Shown one piece after another: positions 1 through 7,453 of a stretch of DNA of 9,736 bases (positions are counted from its first letter, which is position 1; the number at the start of each line of letters is the position of its first letter). The stretch is from Acidobacteriota bacterium (GTDB taxonomy: Bacteria > Acidobacteriota > Terriglobia > Terriglobales > Acidobacteriaceae): NCBI GenBank assembly GCA_019247235.1, contig JAFAPG010000143.1:1-9736 (forward strand), in the 5' to 3' direction. The position numbers were made by a program, and so were the translations under genes. The notes beneath the pieces are model-generated. The model was not told where the DNA came from. It saw nothing but the letters and a program-made list of their open reading frames with translations, and searched no databases.

Positions 1-57
1 AGACGCTCACTTGGATTCCGAGCTAGGCATGGTAAGCTCCTGTACCTGGGTTTCAGC

Positions 58-1053
58 ATGAAAATCTTGGCTTGCATCCTGCTTCTGCTTGTGCCTGCAG
101 CTTGGCCTCAAGAATCCTTTGACCAACTTCGCCATCACTGGGACTACGACGAACACGCTCCGCTCGAAATCCAGCAGAAAGAACTTCAGGTTAGAGATGG
201 GATAAAGATTCTCGATATTTCTTATAAGAGTCCAGTGGGTAATCGGGCCGCATCGGTCGGCGCCAACGGCGGCATTGTCACGGCTTATCTGATTCTACCG
301 CCGGGTCCTGGCCCATTTCCGGCCGTGATTTATGGGCATTGGTGCATGCCCGGTTCGGACAAGAAAAATCGCACGGAATTTCTGGACGAAGCGCTGGTGC
401 TGGCCCATTCCGGGGTCATCTCGTTATTACCAGATCACGTCAGCGTGCATCCCGGATTCGTCGAGGATACCAGCCCGTTGAACGTGCAGCAGATTGAGGT
501 GGAGGTCCAACAGGATGTCAATCTACGGCGCGGAGCCGATTTGCTGTTGGCTCGGACGGACGTCGATCCCAAGCGTCTCGCTTACGTAGGCCATAGTTGT
601 GATGCCTCCGCCGGCGCGTTCCTGAGTGGTTTGGACAAGCGCTTCAAGGCTTTTGTCATTATGGCTGGCGACATTTCCTTCGAAGTGGATAGGAAAACCA
701 AGGCTTTCGAGGACTATCGCCAAAAGGTCGGAGCGCAAAAGTTTGATGACTATATTCAACGATATTCATGGCAGGACCAAGGCAAATATATTTCCCGAGC
801 AGCGCCAGCGGCCGTCCTCCTCCAATACGCGACCAATGAGCCATTTCTTAATGCCGAAATTGCGAGGCAGTATGCGAATGTTGTGAGCGAACCTAAGACC
901 CTCAAACTCTATGACGCACCCCACGCTCTCAACGCCGAAGCCACTCTCGATCGTATTGCCTTTCTGGCCAATCAACTGTCTTTCAAGCCACCCGACGACA
1001 AAGCTATTAAGGCTTTACCGGTTCTGTTTCAGCCGCCCTGGCCGAAGCAGTAG
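58..1053 (+). CDS. Exported alpha/beta hydrolase (dienelactone-hydrolase-like)
   Basis: This 331-residue protein is probably an exported serine hydrolase of the alpha/beta-hydrolase fold; the substrate cannot be told from sequence. Residues 1-18 form a signal peptide (short basic start, Leu-rich core, AWPQ before the mature end). The core starts near residue 74 with the strand TAYLILPPG, followed by the YGHW turn (92-95) expected near the oxyanion hole. The nucleophile elbow is YVGHSCDAS (176-184), with Ser180 as candidate nucleophile. The fifth position of GxSxG is Asp182 instead of Gly, which is unusual. His289 in DAPHALN is the likely catalytic His. Glu261 in TNEPFL lies where the acid is expected. 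The ATG has no clear Shine-Dalgarno sequence, but it starts the signal peptide directly, which supports it. The gene converges on the efflux operon and has no same-strand partner here. The fold is fairly certain, the activity is not. Confidence 0.85.
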   Translation: MKILACILLLLVPAAWPQESFDQLRHHWDYDEHAPLEIQQKELQVRDGIKILDISYKSPVGNRAASVGANGGIVTAYLILPPGPGPFPAVIYGHWCMPGSDKKNRTEFLDEALVLAHSGVISLLPDHVSVHPGFVEDTSPLNVQQIEVEVQQDVNLRRGADLLLARTDVDPKRLAYVGHSCDASAGAFLSGLDKRFKAFVIMAGDISFEVDRKTKAFEDYRQKVGAQKFDDYIQRYSWQDQGKYISRAAPAAVLLQYATNEPFLNAEIARQYANVVSEPKTLKLYDAPHALNAEATLDRIAFLANQLSFKPPDDKAIKALPVLFQPPWPKQ

Positions 1054-1378
1054 TCTTTTCGATGGCTAGTCACCAATTGGTCGACCCACACGTAGCACCG
1101 CAGTCGTGCAGCTTACCCACGCACTCTCGTGTAAATGTACCTCGTAGTCGCCTCGCTCGAGATGCCGTGCCGGTCAGCAGGCAGGCTCTCAGAGTGCTTA
1201 CCGGCAGAAGTCCACGAACGTTTCCCCGACCTTTCGACGGCCTCGTTTCTGCCGCGCGGAGCGACGGCAAGAAGAATTGGCCAGCATGCAAACTTGGATA
1301 AAAGGGGGCGAACATTTGCCACGAACGCGACCACAACCGTCGGGGCGATCGGCACCACAACTAGTGAGCAGCCGGCCC
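1054..1378. other. Gene-free gap between convergent genes
   Basis: These 325 bases separate the ends of the hydrolase gene (+) and the RND pump gene (-). Several open frames cross it on both strands, but none has a ribosome binding site, a recognisable domain or a convincing protein composition. I see no repeat copies, mobile-element ends or RNA gene. The only structure is the imperfect hairpin listed separately, and there is no classical stem plus T-run terminator for either gene. Confidence 0.6.
1168..1206. terminator. Imperfect hairpin, possible terminator
   Basis: TGCCGGT (1168-1174) pairs perfectly with ACCGGCA (1200-1206). After a 2x2 internal mismatch, GCA (1177-1179) pairs with TGC (1195-1197), leaving a 15-base loop. 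Its position between convergent genes suits a two-way terminator, but no T-run follows on either strand, so intrinsic termination is doubtful. It may be chance. Confidence 0.2.
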
Positions 1379-4300
1379 CTAACGATGATGCAGCAGGGCG
1401 GCTTCTTCAAGTTCGGGAAGTGACGATGGCGGGGGGCCTTTGCGGCGCTTCCAGGTGCCAAGTTTCTTCTGCAGACGATCGAGATAGACGTAGTACACGG
1501 GAGTAATGTAGAGGGTCACCACCTGAGAGAACAGCAGCCCTCCCACCACCGCCAGACCCAGACCGCGCCGGGATTCCGCTCCGGCTCCCACGCCAATAGC
1601 AATGGGCAGCGTGCCCATCAGCGCCGCGGCCGTGGTCATCATGATGGGGCGGAACCGAACCAGAGCGCCCTGGTAGATAGACTCTTCCGGGCTCTTACCT
1701 TCGCTGCGCTCCGATTCCAGGGCGAAATCGATCATCATGATGGCATTCTTTTTCACAATGCCAATTAGCATGATGATGCCGACAAAAGAATAGAGATTGA
1801 GTTCTTGGTGAAAGACAATCAACGTAAGCAGGGCGCCAACTCCCGCCGACGGCAAGCCCGAAAGAATGGTAACGGGATGGACGAAGCTTTCATAGAGAAT
1901 CCCAAGAATGATATAGATCACGACAACGGCCGCCGCCAGCAGGAGCCCAAGACCGACGAAAGAGCTCTGAAAGGCCTGCGCCGTTCCCTGGAAGGTTCCG
2001 GTCACGTCGGCGGGCATGATTCTGCGCACCGTCTCCTCCACAAAGTTGGTGGCATCGCCAAGAGCAGTTCCGAGCTTAAGGTTGAAGCTGACCGTGACGG
2101 CCGGTAACTGTCCGAAGTGGTTGACCGTGAGCGGGCCTACGGAGGGAACCAGTTTGGCGATGGTGTCAAGCGGAACCAACTTGCCGCTGGTTGAGTGAAC
2201 GTACAACTCAGAGAGCTCGGCCGGGTCATTTTGGAACTGGGGCAACAACTCCAAAATCACGTAATACTCGTTATTAGGCGTATAAATGAGGCTGGTCTGG
2301 CGCGCGCCGTAGGCTGAATAGAGTGAATTTGCCACCTGATCGGGCGACACGCCGAGGGCGTAGGCCTTATCGCGATCAACGTTCACGGTGAGCTGCGGAT
2401 TTTTTACCTGCAGGTCGGTGGTAACATCCTGCAGCAAAGCTGATTCTCGCAGCGCCGCTTCCACTTTCGGAGCCAAAGCGTAGAGCTTCTCTGTATCCGG
2501 CGTTTGGATGGTGTACTGGTACTGTGACTTGGTCAGACTGCCGCCAATGCGAATCGTAGGCGGGATTTGCAAATACACGTTAATGCCGGGAATGGTTGCC
2601 AGCTTCGGGCGCAGCTCCTGAATGACCTGCTGCGCGCTTAACCGGTTGGGGCGATCTTTCTTATCTTTCAATCGGAAAAAGATACGGCCTTGATTGGTGG
2701 GCTGTCCGACCGCGGACATCGTGTTCAGCACGTGGGGATCGTTGCGCACCACCTCGGTGGCTTGCTGCTGCAGCTTCATCATGTCGCCAAAGCCGATACC
2801 TTGCGAGGCTTCGGTGAAGGCGAACACCAGACCCTGATCTTCGTCCGGGATAAACCCGGTTTTCGAGATCGTGAATAGGTAGTAGGTAAGCCCGATCACC
2901 ACAAAGGAGAAGAGCAAGGTGACCAGGCGGTGACGCAAAACGCGCTCAAGCGACCACTGATAACCTTTCAACCATCCATCGAAGACTCGCTCGCTGGCAT
3001 TGTAAAGCCGGCCGTGGCCTTCGCGGTGCGTGTGCTTCAAGAAGCGGCTCGAAAGCATTGGGGTGAGAGTCAGGGACACAAAACCTGAAACCAGAATCGA
3101 TACGCCAATGGTGACGGCAAATTCGTGCAGCAGCCGTCCGACAATACCGCCCATGAACAAAAGCGGTATAAACACCGCCGCCAACGACAATGTCATCGAT
3201 AGAATTGTGAAACCGATTTCCCCCGACCCGTCGATGGCGGCGCGGAGGGAAGTCTTGCCCATCTCCAGGTGGCGAACGATGTTCTCAAGCATCACGATGG
3301 CGTCATCAACCACGAAGCCCACCGACAAGGTGAGCGCCATCAGCGACAAGTTGTCCAGACTATATCCGAGCAGATACATCACCGAAAAGGTACCGATGAT
3401 CGACATCGGTAGCGCCAATGCAGGAATGATTGTGGCCGATAGGTTCCTTAGAAACAGGAAGATCACCATGACCACGAGTGCCACGGTCAACAGGAGAGTG
3501 AATTTCACGTCGTTGACCGAGGCCCGAATCGACTCGGAACGGTCGTAAAGTATGCTGATCTTAACCGCAGCCGGAATTTGCGCTTCCAGTTGGGGCAGCA
3601 GCTGCTTGACGCTGTCGACGACTTCAACCGTGTTCGTGCCCGGCTGACGCAAAATGGCCAGCACAATGGAGCGATTGCCGTTGAACCAGCCCGCCGATTT
3701 GTCGTCTTGAACGCTATCGATGGCGCGGCCAATGTCGGCGATGCGCACCGGCGCCCCATTGCGATAGGCCACGATCATGGGAGTGAACTGAGCGGCATTC
3801 TGCAGCCGTCCGTTGGAGAGAATAGTGAATGTCTTGGCGTTCCCCCACAGTGTCCCGGTGGGAATGTTGGTGTTGCCTTGATTTAAAGCGTTGCTGACCT
3901 CGTCGATGCCGATCTGGCGAGTTGCCATGGCCCTGGGGTCTACCTGCACGCGCACCGCATATTTCTGGGCGCCGAACACTTGTACCTGGGCCACGCCGTT
4001 CACCATCGAAACGCGTTGCGCGATGGTGGTCTCGGCCGCCTCGTCAACTTGGGAAAGTTTCAAAGTGGGAGAGCTCAGCGCCAAGTAGAGGATTGGCTGG
4101 TCGGCGGGATTGACTTTGCGGAACGAGGGCGGGGTAGGCATGTTAGGCGGAAGTTGTCCCGCCGCCTGAGTGATGGCCGATTGCACGTCGAGCGCGGCAC
4201 CGTCAAGGCTGCGACTGAGACTGAACTGAATGGTGATGCTGGTCTGGCCAAGCGAGTTTGTCGAGGTCATCGAGTCGATGCCCGCGAGCGTGGAGAATTG

Positions 4301-4507
4301 CTTTTCGAGGGGGGTGGCGACCGAGGAAGCCATCGTTTCCGGACTAGCGCCCGGCAAGAGGGCATTGACCTGGATGGTGGGAAAATCGACATTGGGCAGG
4401 TCGCTGACCGGGAGAAAACGATAGGCAAACATGCCAAAAATGAGGATGGCCGCCATCACCAGGGTGGTCATGATGGGGCGTTTGATGAATAGCTCTGAAA
4501 TACTCAC
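1379..4507 (-). CDS. RND efflux pump inner-membrane permease (HAE1/MdtB-MdtC-like)
   Basis: This 1042-residue protein is the proton-driven pump subunit of a tripartite efflux system that moves drugs or other amphipathic compounds out across the envelope. Length and layout match the AcrB/MdtB-C family: a membrane helix at 11-31, a first large periplasmic loop (about 32-335), a block of helices (about 336-490), a helix at 527-546, a second periplasmic loop (about 547-850) and five C-terminal helices. The proton-relay residues are present: Asp401-Asp402 in GFVVDDAIVMLENI, and Lys920 in GIVKKNAIMM, matching AcrB D407/D408 and K940. The motif RFRPIMMT (951-958) is also typical. The start is GTG at 4507, overlapping the adaptor stop by 4 bases (GTGA), with a strong purine-rich ribosome binding site just upstream. 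It is the last gene of the repressor-adaptor-pump operon. The family is certain; substrate and exact subgroup are not, though the sequence reads closer to MdtB/MdtC than to AcrB. Confidence 0.97.
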   Translation of the reverse strand: MSISELFIKRPIMTTLVMAAILIFGMFAYRFLPVSDLPNVDFPTIQVNALLPGASPETMASSVATPLEKQFSTLAGIDSMTSTNSLGQTSITIQFSLSRSLDGAALDVQSAITQAAGQLPPNMPTPPSFRKVNPADQPILYLALSSPTLKLSQVDEAAETTIAQRVSMVNGVAQVQVFGAQKYAVRVQVDPRAMATRQIGIDEVSNALNQGNTNIPTGTLWGNAKTFTILSNGRLQNAAQFTPMIVAYRNGAPVRIADIGRAIDSVQDDKSAGWFNGNRSIVLAILRQPGTNTVEVVDSVKQLLPQLEAQIPAAVKISILYDRSESIRASVNDVKFTLLLTVALVVMVIFLFLRNLSATIIPALALPMSIIGTFSVMYLLGYSLDNLSLMALTLSVGFVVDDAIVMLENIVRHLEMGKTSLRAAIDGSGEIGFTILSMTLSLAAVFIPLLFMGGIVGRLLHEFAVTIGVSILVSGFVSLTLTPMLSSRFLKHTHREGHGRLYNASERVFDGWLKGYQWSLERVLRHRLVTLLFSFVVIGLTYYLFTISKTGFIPDEDQGLVFAFTEASQGIGFGDMMKLQQQATEVVRNDPHVLNTMSAVGQPTNQGRIFFRLKDKKDRPNRLSAQQVIQELRPKLATIPGINVYLQIPPTIRIGGSLTKSQYQYTIQTPDTEKLYALAPKVEAALRESALLQDVTTDLQVKNPQLTVNVDRDKAYALGVSPDQVANSLYSAYGARQTSLIYTPNNEYYVILELLPQFQNDPAELSELYVHSTSGKLVPLDTIAKLVPSVGPLTVNHFGQLPAVTVSFNLKLGTALGDATNFVEETVRRIMPADVTGTFQGTAQAFQSSFVGLGLLLAAAVVVIYIILGILYESFVHPVTILSGLPSAGVGALLTLIVFHQELNLYSFVGIIMLIGIVKKNAIMMIDFALESERSEGKSPEESIYQGALVRFRPIMMTTAAALMGTLPIAIGVGAGAESRRGLGLAVVGGLLFSQVVTLYITPVYYVYLDRLQKKLGTWKRRKGPPPSSLPELEEAALLHHR

Positions 4508-5748
4508 ACCCCGCCTCCTCCTGTCCCGGTGGCGCTATCGCTTGAATTGTTTTCACTCCCCACGACGGAGCTGGGCGGCACAGAGCTCTCGACCCGGACC
4601 TTGCCGTTCGGTGTAACCCGCAGCTGCCCATCCACCACGACCGTGTCTCCCGGATTTAACCCGCCGTTCAGTAAGGTTAGATTCTGGTAGGTGCCAACGG
4701 TGATTATCGGACGAGGGATGGCAATCTCATCTTTGCTTACCACGTAGACATAATCCCCTTGCTGCCCGGTTTCAACCGCTTTGGTCGGAACCGTAATCAC
4801 GTTGTCGCGAGTTGAAAGCCTCAGGACAACATTCGCGAACTGGCCAGGCCACAGACGGCGGTCTCGGTTTGGAAAACTAGCCTTGAGCTTAATGGTCCCA
4901 GTCTGTGGATCGACGGAGTTGTCGATGAAGCTCAGAAGCCCCTGAGCAGGATTGGAGTTTTGTCCCTTGGGATAGGCCAGCGCCGTCAACTTGGTGGCAG
5001 CGAAGTGGCGGACCTCGGCCAGGCGCGCCTCGGGTACCGTGAAGGTGACGTAGATGGGCGTGATCTGGTTGAGCTGCACCAAAAAGGGGGTGTCGTTTGC
5101 CTTAACCAGATTCCCCAGATTGATCATCAGAGCGCCGGCACGGGCATCGATGGGAGCGTAGATATCGGTGTAGGCCAGCTGCACCCGGGCGGCGTCAACG
5201 GCGGCCTCGTCGGCGTATACTGCGGCGGAATTTGAGCTGGCTTGCGTTCGTTCAAGATCGGCCTGTTCGTGTGAAACCACTCCCTGACTTTCGAGACGCG
5301 AATACCGCGCTGCCTCAAGCTTAGAGGTTTCAGCCAAAGCTTCATCGCGTTTTAAGTTGCCTTGGGCCTGCGCGAGCGCTGCCTGGAAGGGCCGCTTGTC
5401 CAAGGCGAAAAGCAGCTGACCTTTGTGAACGTCGTCGCCTTCCTTGAAGTGAATGGCTTCGATTTGCCCATTGACCTGGGAGCGAATTTGCACCGTCTGA
5501 TAGGCTTCGACGTTGCCAATGGCAGTAATTTCGACGGGAACGTCGCGTCGTTCCGCGGTAGAAACTACGACCGGAGCAGGCGGACGTGCCTCTGCCTTCC
5601 CGGCCATGGGCGAGGCCGCTTCGAGGCTTTGTTTGCTGCCGCACCCACAGGTGACCGCCAGGGCAAGGACCAGGCTAGCGAGCCAGAGAACGGCCAGCTT
5701 GCCCGCCGGTGCTGCCGTATTTTCGGAGTTCACGTGCGCGATGATCAT
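4504..5748 (-). CDS. RND efflux periplasmic adaptor subunit (membrane fusion protein, MdtA/AcrA-like)
   Basis: This 414-residue protein is the adaptor that bridges the inner-membrane pump and an outer-membrane channel. Residues 18-33 form a hydrophobic export segment after a long polar start. Cys34 or Cys36 (VTCGCGSK) could be lipidated, but neither fits the lipobox perfectly. The typical HlyD/AcrA order follows: first half of the lipoyl-like domain with QIRSQVNGQIEAIHFKEGD (87-105), a coiled-coil hairpin (about 118-185), the second lipoyl half with YTDIYAPIDARAG (193-205), then the beta-barrel with NSVDPQTGTIKLKASFPN (277-294) and LWPGQFANVVL (299-309). The membrane-proximal domain extends to about 387. 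A low-complexity Ser/Gly tail ends the protein. ATG at 5748 overlaps the repressor stop as ATGA and has no Shine-Dalgarno sequence of its own, so translation is probably coupled to the repressor. No TolC-type gene follows in the operon. Confidence 0.96.
   Translation of the reverse strand: MIIAHVNSENTAAPAGKLAVLWLASLVLALAVTCGCGSKQSLEAASPMAGKAEARPPAPVVVSTAERRDVPVEITAIGNVEAYQTVQIRSQVNGQIEAIHFKEGDDVHKGQLLFALDKRPFQAALAQAQGNLKRDEALAETSKLEAARYSRLESQGVVSHEQADLERTQASSNSAAVYADEAAVDAARVQLAYTDIYAPIDARAGALMINLGNLVKANDTPFLVQLNQITPIYVTFTVPEARLAEVRHFAATKLTALAYPKGQNSNPAQGLLSFIDNSVDPQTGTIKLKASFPNRDRRLWPGQFANVVLRLSTRDNVITVPTKAVETGQQGDYVYVVSKDEIAIPRPIITVGTYQNLTLLNGGLNPGDTVVVDGQLRVTPNGKVRVESSVPPSSVVGSENNSSDSATGTGGGGV
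4514..4522 (-). promoter_or_regulatory. Ribosome binding site of the RND pump gene
   Basis: On the minus strand this reads AGGAGGAGG, with the last GGAGG 6 bases before the GTG start at 4507. The same bases encode glycines of the adaptor's C-terminal GGGGV tail, so the ribosome binding site is embedded in the upstream coding sequence. It decides the GTG start of the pump gene and suggests translational coupling. Confidence 0.75.
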
Positions 5749-6440
5749 GGTTCGGCTACAACCGTCACGAAGCTTTTATCCCTGCTACTTGCGCGAAGCC
5801 TCACTGCACTAGCTTTCCTCCGCTGCCTCTCGACTCCGCCCGGGGGAGCGATCCCGGCGAGAAAAATAGCGGTTAATTGCTGGGCGATGGCCCGTGTTGA
5901 CAACGCCTGACCGTGTGCCGTACCAAAGACTTCTTCGACCAGGTAGTGGTAGACAATCATGCCAAGAAACGAGCGTGCTGCTAGCACCGGGTTCAACGGA
6001 CGAAAGCGCCCATTGCCGATTGCCCTGCGAATGTAGTCTGCCAACAAGTCCAGCTTTTCTTGTCCGTAAGCGCGAAAAAACCGTCCTGAGAGCTCCCGAT
6101 TCCGCAGTGCGCTATAAAAAAGTAAGCGTGTCACGGCGGCATCATCGCCCGTGCGCTCAAGCAGAGTTTCGGCGATTCCCACCAGCACTTCGCGGACGTC
6201 AGACTGGGACTCGAGGAGCTCGCGAATCCGACGTGAGCGACCCCGCCGTTCGACATGTTCGGATAATACCGACCAGAACAGGTCTTCCTTGCTTCGAAAA
6301 TGCCGAAAGATCAGGGCCTCATTGACACCGGCAGCCTCGGCAATGGCGCGGGTACTCGTGCCATCGAAACCTTGTTCGGAAAACAGCTTCATGGCGATTG
6401 CCAGGAGCTGTTTCCTGCGGTCTGGGGATCGCAGTCGCAT
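5745..6440 (-). CDS. TetR/AcrR-family transcriptional repressor of the efflux operon
   Basis: This is a 231-residue DNA-binding regulator whose N-terminal helix-turn-helix is typical of TetR: RKQLLAIAMKLFSEQGFDGTSTRAIAEAAGVNEALIFRHFRSKEDLF spans about residues 9-55, with the recognition helix near 39-48. The C-terminal half is the less conserved ligand and dimer domain, ending in a basic, low-complexity tail. A GTG at 6464 in frame would add eight residues (239 aa), but it lies inside the operator palindrome and close to the expected transcription start. The ATG at 6440 gives the usual TetR N-terminus and is preferred; neither start has a Shine-Dalgarno sequence. The stop overlaps the adaptor ATG by 4 bases. 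As first gene of the operon, with an operator at its own promoter, it most likely represses itself together with the pump. The inducer is unknown. Confidence 0.93.
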   Translation of the reverse strand: MRLRSPDRRKQLLAIAMKLFSEQGFDGTSTRAIAEAAGVNEALIFRHFRSKEDLFWSVLSEHVERRGRSRRIRELLESQSDVREVLVGIAETLLERTGDDAAVTRLLFYSALRNRELSGRFFRAYGQEKLDLLADYIRRAIGNGRFRPLNPVLAARSFLGMIVYHYLVEEVFGTAHGQALSTRAIAQQLTAIFLAGIAPPGGVERQRRKASAVRLRASSRDKSFVTVVAEP

Positions 6441-6450
6441 GTGGTCAGGG

Positions 6451-6470
6451 AAGTAAGTAATCACTTACTT
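6451..6470. promoter_or_regulatory. TetR operator palindrome
   Basis: AAGTAAGT and ACTTACTT are perfect 8-base inverted arms separated by AATC; counting the central AT, 18 of 20 bases are palindromic. It lies 10 bases upstream of the preferred ATG of the TetR gene and overlaps the proposed -10 element. Size, symmetry and place are those expected for a site bound by TetR-family dimers. I infer that the product of the adjacent gene binds here and blocks transcription of the whole operon. Confidence 0.8.
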
Positions 6471-6495
6471 TAAACGGAAACCCGACCTGCAGCAA
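6467..6495 (-). promoter_or_regulatory. Putative sigma-70-type promoter of the efflux operon
   Basis: On the minus strand TTGCTG (6495-6490) and TAAAGT (6472-6467) are separated by exactly 17 bases. They match the -35 and -10 consensus at three and four of six positions. The -10 box shares four bases with the operator, and transcription would start inside it, leaving a leader of about 20 bases before the ATG at 6440. The match alone is weak; the overlap with the palindrome is what supports it. Confidence 0.45.
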
Positions 6496-6772
6496 CCCTG
6501 GGCCAGGAACTACAAGCTATGGGATGGCATATCCTTAAAATTAGACGAGTCGAGCACCTGGCCGGTTAGCGAGCGAGAAAACAGCCGTCTGGATTACTCC
6601 TGGATTGCCGTAAAGCGAGTCTATTCGGCGCCGGGACTATGGGAACTTGCGGCAGCCACTCCAGCCGGGTCCTCTGGTTGATTAGCTGATGAGTTCTTAA
6701 AAGGAGGGATCCCGGGGGAAGGGCACGGTCGAGAGCGGCTTTTCAAGCGGACGTATTCTCGAAATTTTGCCA
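6471..6772. other. Intergenic stretch between TetR gene and receiver gene
   Basis: About 300 bases lie upstream of the TetR gene and downstream of the receiver gene. The left end carries the operon promoter. On the + strand a frame stays open from about 6457 to a TGA at 6679-6681, but it has no ATG, GTG or TTG start and no recognised domain. GGGATCCC (6707-6714) is a short perfect palindrome without a T-run after it. I see no RNA gene, repeat or clear terminator. Confidence 0.5.
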
Positions 6773-7159
6773 TCAGCTTGGCCGCGGGATATTTTGTGCT
6801 GGGAATAACTGCAGTAGTGTCTTTCGCAACTGAGAAAGATCCACCGGCTTTGCCAGGAACTCCTCAACTCCTAGTTCATGGACAACTTGTCGAACGTTGG
6901 GATCCTGATTGCCGCTGACAACTACGACTGGAATGTGCTCTGTTTTGCTGGACCGTTTCAAGCGTTTCAGAACTTCAATGCCCGATCCTCCGGGCATATT
7001 GATATCGAGAATGATGGCGTCGGGTGCTTCGCGTAGCGCCAGCATGCCCGCTTGTAGGGCATCCTGGGCGGCCACTACTTCGAAGCCATCTTCGAGCAAG
7101 GCCTTACGAAACAGGGTGACTTGCACACGTGAATCGTCCGCTACGAGAATCTTCGACAT
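6773..7159 (-). CDS. Stand-alone CheY-like response regulator receiver protein
   Basis: This 128-residue protein consists of a single receiver domain that would accept a phosphoryl group from a histidine kinase and act by protein contact, since no output domain follows. All key residues are visible: the acidic pair Asp8-Asp9 (LVADDSR), the phospho-acceptor Asp52 (ILDINMPGGSG), the switch Ser82 (VVVSGN) and the conserved Lys104 (FLAKPVD). The ATG at 7159 gives the normal receiver N-terminus MSKILVADDS; a GTG at 7216 would add 19 residues that look unlike the family. A GGAG lies about 12 bases upstream of the ATG, a long spacing. No kinase, chemotaxis or other two-component gene is next to it, so the partner is unknown. 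It is divergent from the TPR gene. Confidence 0.9.
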   Translation of the reverse strand: MSKILVADDSRVQVTLFRKALLEDGFEVVAAQDALQAGMLALREAPDAIILDINMPGGSGIEVLKRLKRSSKTEHIPVVVVSGNQDPNVRQVVHELGVEEFLAKPVDLSQLRKTLLQLFPAQNIPRPS

Positions 7160-7444
7160 GTTAGGGCAACACTCCAAGAAAGCGAGATTGCATGCTTTGA
7201 AATTACGGTTCGGCACAAGAAGTCGTGGCTGTTTTCAACCACAAGTTCGTTACGAAGGTGTCACCGGAAAAGGAAGTGTCCCAATTTAGGGCGGCTTACG
7301 CGCTTACGCTGTCGGCGGGAGGTCCTTCTTGATTTGTGGGTGAGAAAGACAGATTCCGAACAGCTGGCCAATCGTCGTATGATTCCTGCTGATCATCGGC
7401 CCGTGCAAAGGTTGGCTGGCCCAGATGGCAGGCTAGATTAAGCC

Positions 7445-7450
7445 GAGGTG
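7445..7450 (+). promoter_or_regulatory. Ribosome binding site of the TPR gene
   Basis: GAGGTG lies just ahead of the ATG at 7454, with GAGG five bases from that codon. The in-frame GTG at 7448 is inside this site, so the ATG is the better start. Confidence 0.6.
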
Positions 7451-7453
7451 CAA

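Noticed and set aside
1135..1506. + strand frame of 123 codons in the convergent gap
   Set aside because: It runs into the coding end of the pump gene, has no ribosome binding site, and its composition looks like random GC-rich translation.
3030..3548. Long + strand frame of 172 codons inside the RND pump gene
   Set aside because: It lies entirely opposite conserved pump sequence, has no ribosome binding site or domain, and is explained by codon bias of the real gene on the other strand.
3980..4492. + strand frame of 170 codons opposite the start of the pump gene
   Set aside because: It is an antisense shadow with an Arg- and Gly-rich composition and no recognisable fold.
5362..5910. + strand frame of 182 codons spanning the adaptor and repressor starts
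   Set aside because: It crosses the junction of two well-supported genes on the opposite strand and shows no domain.
6707..6714. GGGATCCC palindrome as terminator of the receiver gene
   Set aside because: It has no loop and no T-run of terminator length; a palindrome of this size is expected by chance.
7412..7439. TTGGCT and TAGATT spaced 16 bases as a promoter of the TPR gene
   Set aside because: Transcription would start on top of the ribosome binding site at 7445-7450, leaving no leader to contain it.
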